64,000 bases of DNA from Phaseolus vulgaris (Eukaryota; Streptophyta; Magnoliopsida; Fabales; Fabaceae). The position numbers and the translations under genes were made by a program. The DNA lies in the NCBI RefSeq assembly GCF_000499845.2, contig NC_023759.2:43107172-43171171 (forward strand), in the 5' to 3' direction. Below are positions 59,336 to 64,000 of the stretch, piece by piece (position 1 is the first letter of the stretch; every line of letters starts with the position of its first letter). The notes beneath the pieces were generated by a model. It searched no databases, had not been told where the DNA came from, and worked only from the letters and a program-made list of their open reading frames with translations.

Positions 59336-62300
59336 ATGATTTCCGAAACGGCGAGTTCCCTGAGAAAGAGGGATGTTCAAGACCGACGCCTCAGCATCAT
59401 CGACGTTTCTTCCGCCGACGACTCGCTTCTCGATGGAAACACTCTTCACCACCATTCAGGTTATTTTTCTTTTTCTCATTCGACTCTAAACAACACCGAT
59501 TCTTCTGAATCATTTTGGCGTTTTATGCATCGAGATTCAAAGATCAAATGAAACGCGTTCAAATTTTCCCTTTCAGAAAACCAATCGCACGCGGATATGC
59601 TGTGCACTCCGAACTCGAAGAACTTCGAAGACGCCGCCACCAAAGTCCAGCAGTGGGAGCACGAGCCTCGCTCCAATGGCGCATCCGGAAACGGAAAACC
59701 TAATAAAAATAGCAAATGCAATTTGCGCAAGAGTTTGGCCTGGGATAGTGCCTTTTTCACCAGCGCCGGTATTTTAGTTTTTACTTTGGTTATTTTATTG
59801 GATGTTTAGTAGTTTTGTGTTTGATTGATGCGTGTTTTTCAGGGGTTTTGGATGCTGAGGAATTGTCTAGTATAATTGAAGGCGTTGAGAAGGAAGAGAA
59901 ACACGAATTACCGGATATTCAAGAGGATGTGTACAAGTCGTGTGAGTCCATATCTACGTTAGCGAGTGATAGTTTGACTTTTGAGAGTGCGGAGGTGGAG
60001 GGTGATTTGTTTGAGGATGTAAGAGCTTCAATTCAGAAATCTAGCCGAAAGTCCAGCCCTGCAGGTGCAAACACCAAAGTCCCATCTTCCCCTGTGGTTC
60101 CAGGATTCCAAACTCATGACTGTATGTCTCGGTCTGCACTCTCTGTATTCACTATTCTGCATAGATCCTTGCAATCTGTTTCCGAAGTGCATCCATAAAG
60201 TGTGTATTTTATTAACCAGTTTTCACAATTAAGAGTTTGTTATTCCTAAACATTACTTGAAAGGGATTTTAGTTATAGTTGTAACTAAAATTGGTTAGAG
60301 GGGCATCAAATGAGTGGATGAACATTTCAAATGTTTGTTTATCTTGCATATGTGCATTCTGAACTTCGACGAGTTCTAGAACTTATTTCTTCTGCTCATC
60401 TTATATTTTGTGCACTGTTGATTTATACTCAATTGGTCAAATTATTAACTTCTGGCTTTTATTTTCAGCTTCGAAAAAAATCGGCATGGTTTCTCGCAAC
60501 AAGGTAAATCGCATTTATGATAGAGACTCGTAAGTTTTTATAATGTTAATGTCTGTGTTTGAATGACTCTCAATAATACTTGAAGAGAAATGTTTTTAAT
60601 GCCAGAAAGGTGGCTTGGTTAAGCTGTAAGTTGTTTGTTTATCTCAACTAAAAAATTGAGTGTAATGTGTCCCTAATTCCTTCACTCACAGAGGTGCCTA
60701 TTACCAATGGTGGACATAGGAGCTGTAGATACATGTTCATGGTTTTACACACAAAACCATAGAAATTAAGATGTCCATTTCCCACCATTTCCCATTAGGG
60801 GATCTCTACTCGTGCATGGTGGTGAATAGGGAACAAATTTTCCTGTGTCTTAAATAGTTTACTCTGATTGCGTCCCATAGCCCCATTTGGTGAAATAAAA
60901 AATCTGTAGTATAGTAACTTTTGTATTGATATTTTAGATGAAGGCCCCACCTGGTTCTAAGATAAGTTCTGGCATGCAAGGACTTGGAAAGACAATGAAA
61001 AAGAATAATCCTATTTTTCCACAACTTCCACAGGTATGCAACTAAATAAAACCACTTAAGAGAACTAGTGGCTTTTCTAATTTTGCTTGCTAATTGTCAC
61101 GCAGGCTTGTCCAATAAAATATTGAGTGGCTATATACCTGACTATTTTTCTTATTTTGAAGAAGCCTACTGCTACAAGGAGAGAGTCGTCTATCTTAAGG
61201 CAATCAAAGGTACTAGCAAAGCCTAGTTTAAATTCCACAATTTCCTCCAAGAGAGAATCCCTTGGCAATCTACATGTTAAAGGTGAAAGGGACAAGGCAA
61301 AACGAATAATTGGTGGTTAGAACTTGCTTTAGCATTTTTTTCCATTTCTCATTTTGGCAAAATGGTTGCATTTTCTGAATTGTAGTTAACTTCTATTCTC
61401 GTTTGGCCTCTTCAGATAGAGTAAGTTCGGTGACAAAAACATCTGTTATTGGAGGTTCTCGAGGTATTGTGCCTAAGCCCACACTACCATCCAAATCAGC
61501 ACCTGGACTGACAGTACCAAACAGGACTAAATCAGTGACTTCCACATCTTCCGGTAACAATTTATCTGACAATATTGGTAAATCTTCTTTTAATTACTTA
61601 AAAGGAGGTTATAAACCAACCTCATCTTGCCCCGCTGTTAGAACGCCTTCAAGAATAGCTCCAAGAAATAAAACTGAACCTGAGATTTCTAGTCTTTCAA
61701 GCTTGATGTCTGCCACAAAGCTTTCTTCTAGTATTTCACCGGCTAGTTCTATCAGTGACTGGTCTTCGTCAGAGTCATCTTCAACAATTTCTATGGCTAA
61801 ACGTGTATGTAATAGTTCAAGGTCCAGCATTGATAGTGGCTCAAGCAGAAAGGTTTTATTGGATGCTGAAGCAGATCAAGGTACACATTCTCACATTCCA
61901 CATGATTCAAGCTTAGAAAGTCAAGAGAACCAGCTTCATGGGTTAATTAGTCAAAAGGAAAGGACAACTCCTGGAGTGGCGGTTCTTCCTCCAGCTCCCA
62001 AGAAACCTTCAGGCCTTCGTCTTCCTTCACCGAAGATTGGTTTCTTTGATGGGGTGAGTTTTGCTTTTTCTATATTTTTAAAGTAGTTAGAATCCGTGTT
62101 GGTTACTGATCAGTACCATTTTCTTGGAGAAGTTTATAGACTATCATTATGACTTTGGTCCCACACTATTTTGTTGTTCTTCCAGGTGCAATATGTGTTT
62201 CTGCAAATTATGATAATTTACTTATCGCATTTCTTTTGCCATCTCTCTATTACTCTGCATTTATTAAGTTGGTGTCATAATGTTGTGCAGGTGAAGCCCT

Positions 62301-63046
62301 TAGTGCGCACTCCACGGGGGGGAATGCAACCACGCTCTGTTGTACCTGGTAGCTTGCCAAAACATGTAGCTCTAAGTCCAAATGAAGGCCAAAACAAAAC
62401 GGAAATTGGAAAGCTTCATGATTCTAAATCTATCGCATCAATTGAAAATACAAAACCCAATAACCAGCAAGCTCCCATTCCAAATCCTTTTCATGAATCA
62501 TCAGATGTTGCAATTAAGACATCTAACGGTGCGCAGAATAAAAGCTCTTCCGACATGCCCTTGGGTGCTGATGAAAATACATCACTCATCCATGTAGTAG
62601 AGAAAACCCATCATGATTTGCTACCACTTAAAGGTGTCAATAACCAGGCAAATTATCATCATGATGATCAAATTGATAGTTTGAGCAAACAAGTTGGACA
62701 TATGGACATAAATTTTGAGACACGGGAAAAGTTTAACTGTGATACCCTTTCTTTATTGCAGACTGATATCAGCTCCCAAGATAACTCTAATGGTCTGGAG
62801 TTATCTAATCACGAAGAGATTGATTGTCCTAAGAAAGAAGAATTATTAAAGAGTTCATCTACTAAATGTCTCTCTGCCTCCCCAACTAACTTTGATGTGG
62901 CAGCTTCAGCGAGGAGTCCCTTTGCAGTCAAGGATTCCTTTTGCAACATGGATGGCGTTGTCTTTACAGAATCAACAGTTTCAGAACCAAAATCGAAGAC
63001 CGACTTGCCTGTTACCGATAGCATTATTTTGAAGGAAAACAACTAA
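59336..63046 (+). CDS. Serine-rich basic plant protein of unknown function
   Basis: Eight exons join in frame: 59336-59459, 59577-59768, 59843-60121, 60469-60503, 60938-61033, 61162-61315, 61416-62053, 62291-63046, giving 757 aa. I do not recognise a catalytic domain. The N-terminal third has a motif CNLRKSLAWDSAFFTSAGVLDAEELSSII, rejoined only by splicing exons 2 and 3, which looks like the conserved core. The middle is very rich in Ser, Thr, Pro and Lys (for example SSSISPASSISDWSSSESSS) and probably disordered, with a KPSGLRLPSPKIGFFDG box at the end of exon 7. The C-terminal exon is polar, rich in Asn, Ser and His. There is no signal peptide or TM segment. Low complexity with basic patches would fit a microtubule- or nucleic-acid-binding scaffold, but this is a guess. 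An alternative acceptor near 62186 could change the start of the last exon. Confidence 0.85.
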
Positions 63047-64000
63047 ACCAGTGACATTGTGTAAGTTGGACCATATATTTGCTAAATTTACTTTTGTGCT
63101 AAAAGTGCGACTATAGAAGAAGTCTTGATCTTTGTCCAAATCATGAATGGAAAGTCTTTTATCATTTTTTATGTACTAGTTATACCTTTTACTCATGAAA
63201 TCGTCGCCGTGTGTTCGTCTTCGATTCAATGTTTCGAACGATGAAAATCTCGTGGTGCCATGTTTCGTTTTGAATTTCATTTTTTAGCTTTGTGGAAACA
63301 ACATCGTAAAAGGAAAGTGCCTTAAAATTTGTCTCCAGTGCTGTAAACCAATAATTGGCGTATAGGCTAAGCCAACCAAACTTCAAATAGCACAAACATA
63401 TCGAATAGAATAACAAGTGTAGCAATAAATTCCCAAAAATAAGTCGTACTTTTAAATAATCGTTTTTTTATATTAAAATTCATCGAAATTTTAATAAAGA
63501 CTACATTTACAAACACATGACATGTGAATGTAAACATGTCACAACTTGGTAAATATAATACATTTATCTACAACGGTAATACAACTGAAAATATGTTAAA
63601 AAAAGACTAGCTCCCAATGTAGATTAAAACAAAAAGAATCACTTAAACATATTTCTACCCAAAAGACTGTTTACTAGAAAAAAAAAACTGGAAGTCCCAA
63701 TAGCATGAAGTAAAGTGGCTTGGTGATTTGGATAAAAGGAAAAGAGGCAAGCCTAGACTCTTTTTTTTACATACTGTCTTTTTCTATATGTAAATAACTT
63801 TGAGAGAAATAAATGTTGAATACTCTTTCATGTTCTTACATTGAAATTCAAAATCACTTTTTAAAAACAATATCTGTTTTCCATAGTTCTTGAATGGATG
63901 AAGGTTAACTAATATTAGTTAAGTGACAACTCAAACCAACAAGTCTTTATGTGCTTCACCAAAGAAGAAATTGATGGGTTTATAAAAGACTGTTTTTATT
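63047..64000. other. 3' flank and intergenic sequence
   Basis: It contains the 3' UTR of the serine-rich gene, then AT-rich DNA. A stretch at 63200-63360 is less AT-rich and has a 78-codon minus-strand frame (63425-63189), but I could not link it to any family. Confidence 0.5.

Noticed and set aside
63189..63425. 78-codon minus-strand frame
   Set aside because: No family resemblance and no splice sites that connect it to other coding sequence.

Overview
This is a piece of a plant nuclear genome. It is AT-rich and intron-rich, with GT-AG introns, plant-type gene families and many LTR retrotransposons. The protein and repeat types look like a dicot, probably a legume (inference from recalled similarity; no search was possible). 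No bacterial, organellar or CRISPR features were seen.

Four host genes can be modelled exon by exon. (1) 8715-15681 (+): an LRR receptor-like kinase with a malectin-like ectodomain (15 exons, 930 aa), preceded by a 30-codon in-frame upstream ORF. (2) 20046-24638 (+): an NF-YB transcription factor subunit (6 exons, 171 aa) that includes a 6-nt microexon; its 3.6-kb last intron is filled by a 330-bp tandem array. (3) 41512-30322 (-): the DNA helicase MCM8 (17 exons, 805 aa), with a small LTR element and a LINE relic in its introns. (4) 59336-63046 (+): a serine-rich, basic, probably disordered plant protein of unknown function (8 exons, 757 aa).

The rest is mostly mobile DNA. 1-8600 is AT-rich with a possible copia gag relic, a possible gypsy LTR and ATT repeats. 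26068-29997 is a decayed Ty1/copia element with very short LTRs and an internal deletion through integrase. 42034-43045 is a TIR element, probably a Pack-MULE, carrying a decayed fragment that reads like the N-terminal part of a RIO1 kinase. 43239-49636 is a fairly young non-autonomous copia-type element with 1.13-kb LTRs and a perfect GGAAT target duplication; it is peppered with a CAATCGGTTG motif, often paired at 21-bp spacing. 50083-54276 is a Ty3/gypsy derivative whose two ends are the same LTR end in inverted orientation, flanked by a direct TGTCT duplication. 56290-57960 is a T-rich region with roughly 520-bp periodicity.

The four host genes are unrelated in function and form no cluster. 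The most unusual structures are the inverted-end gypsy element, the phased motif of the non-autonomous copia element and the captured RIO1-like fragment. I see no new enzymatic or defence system.
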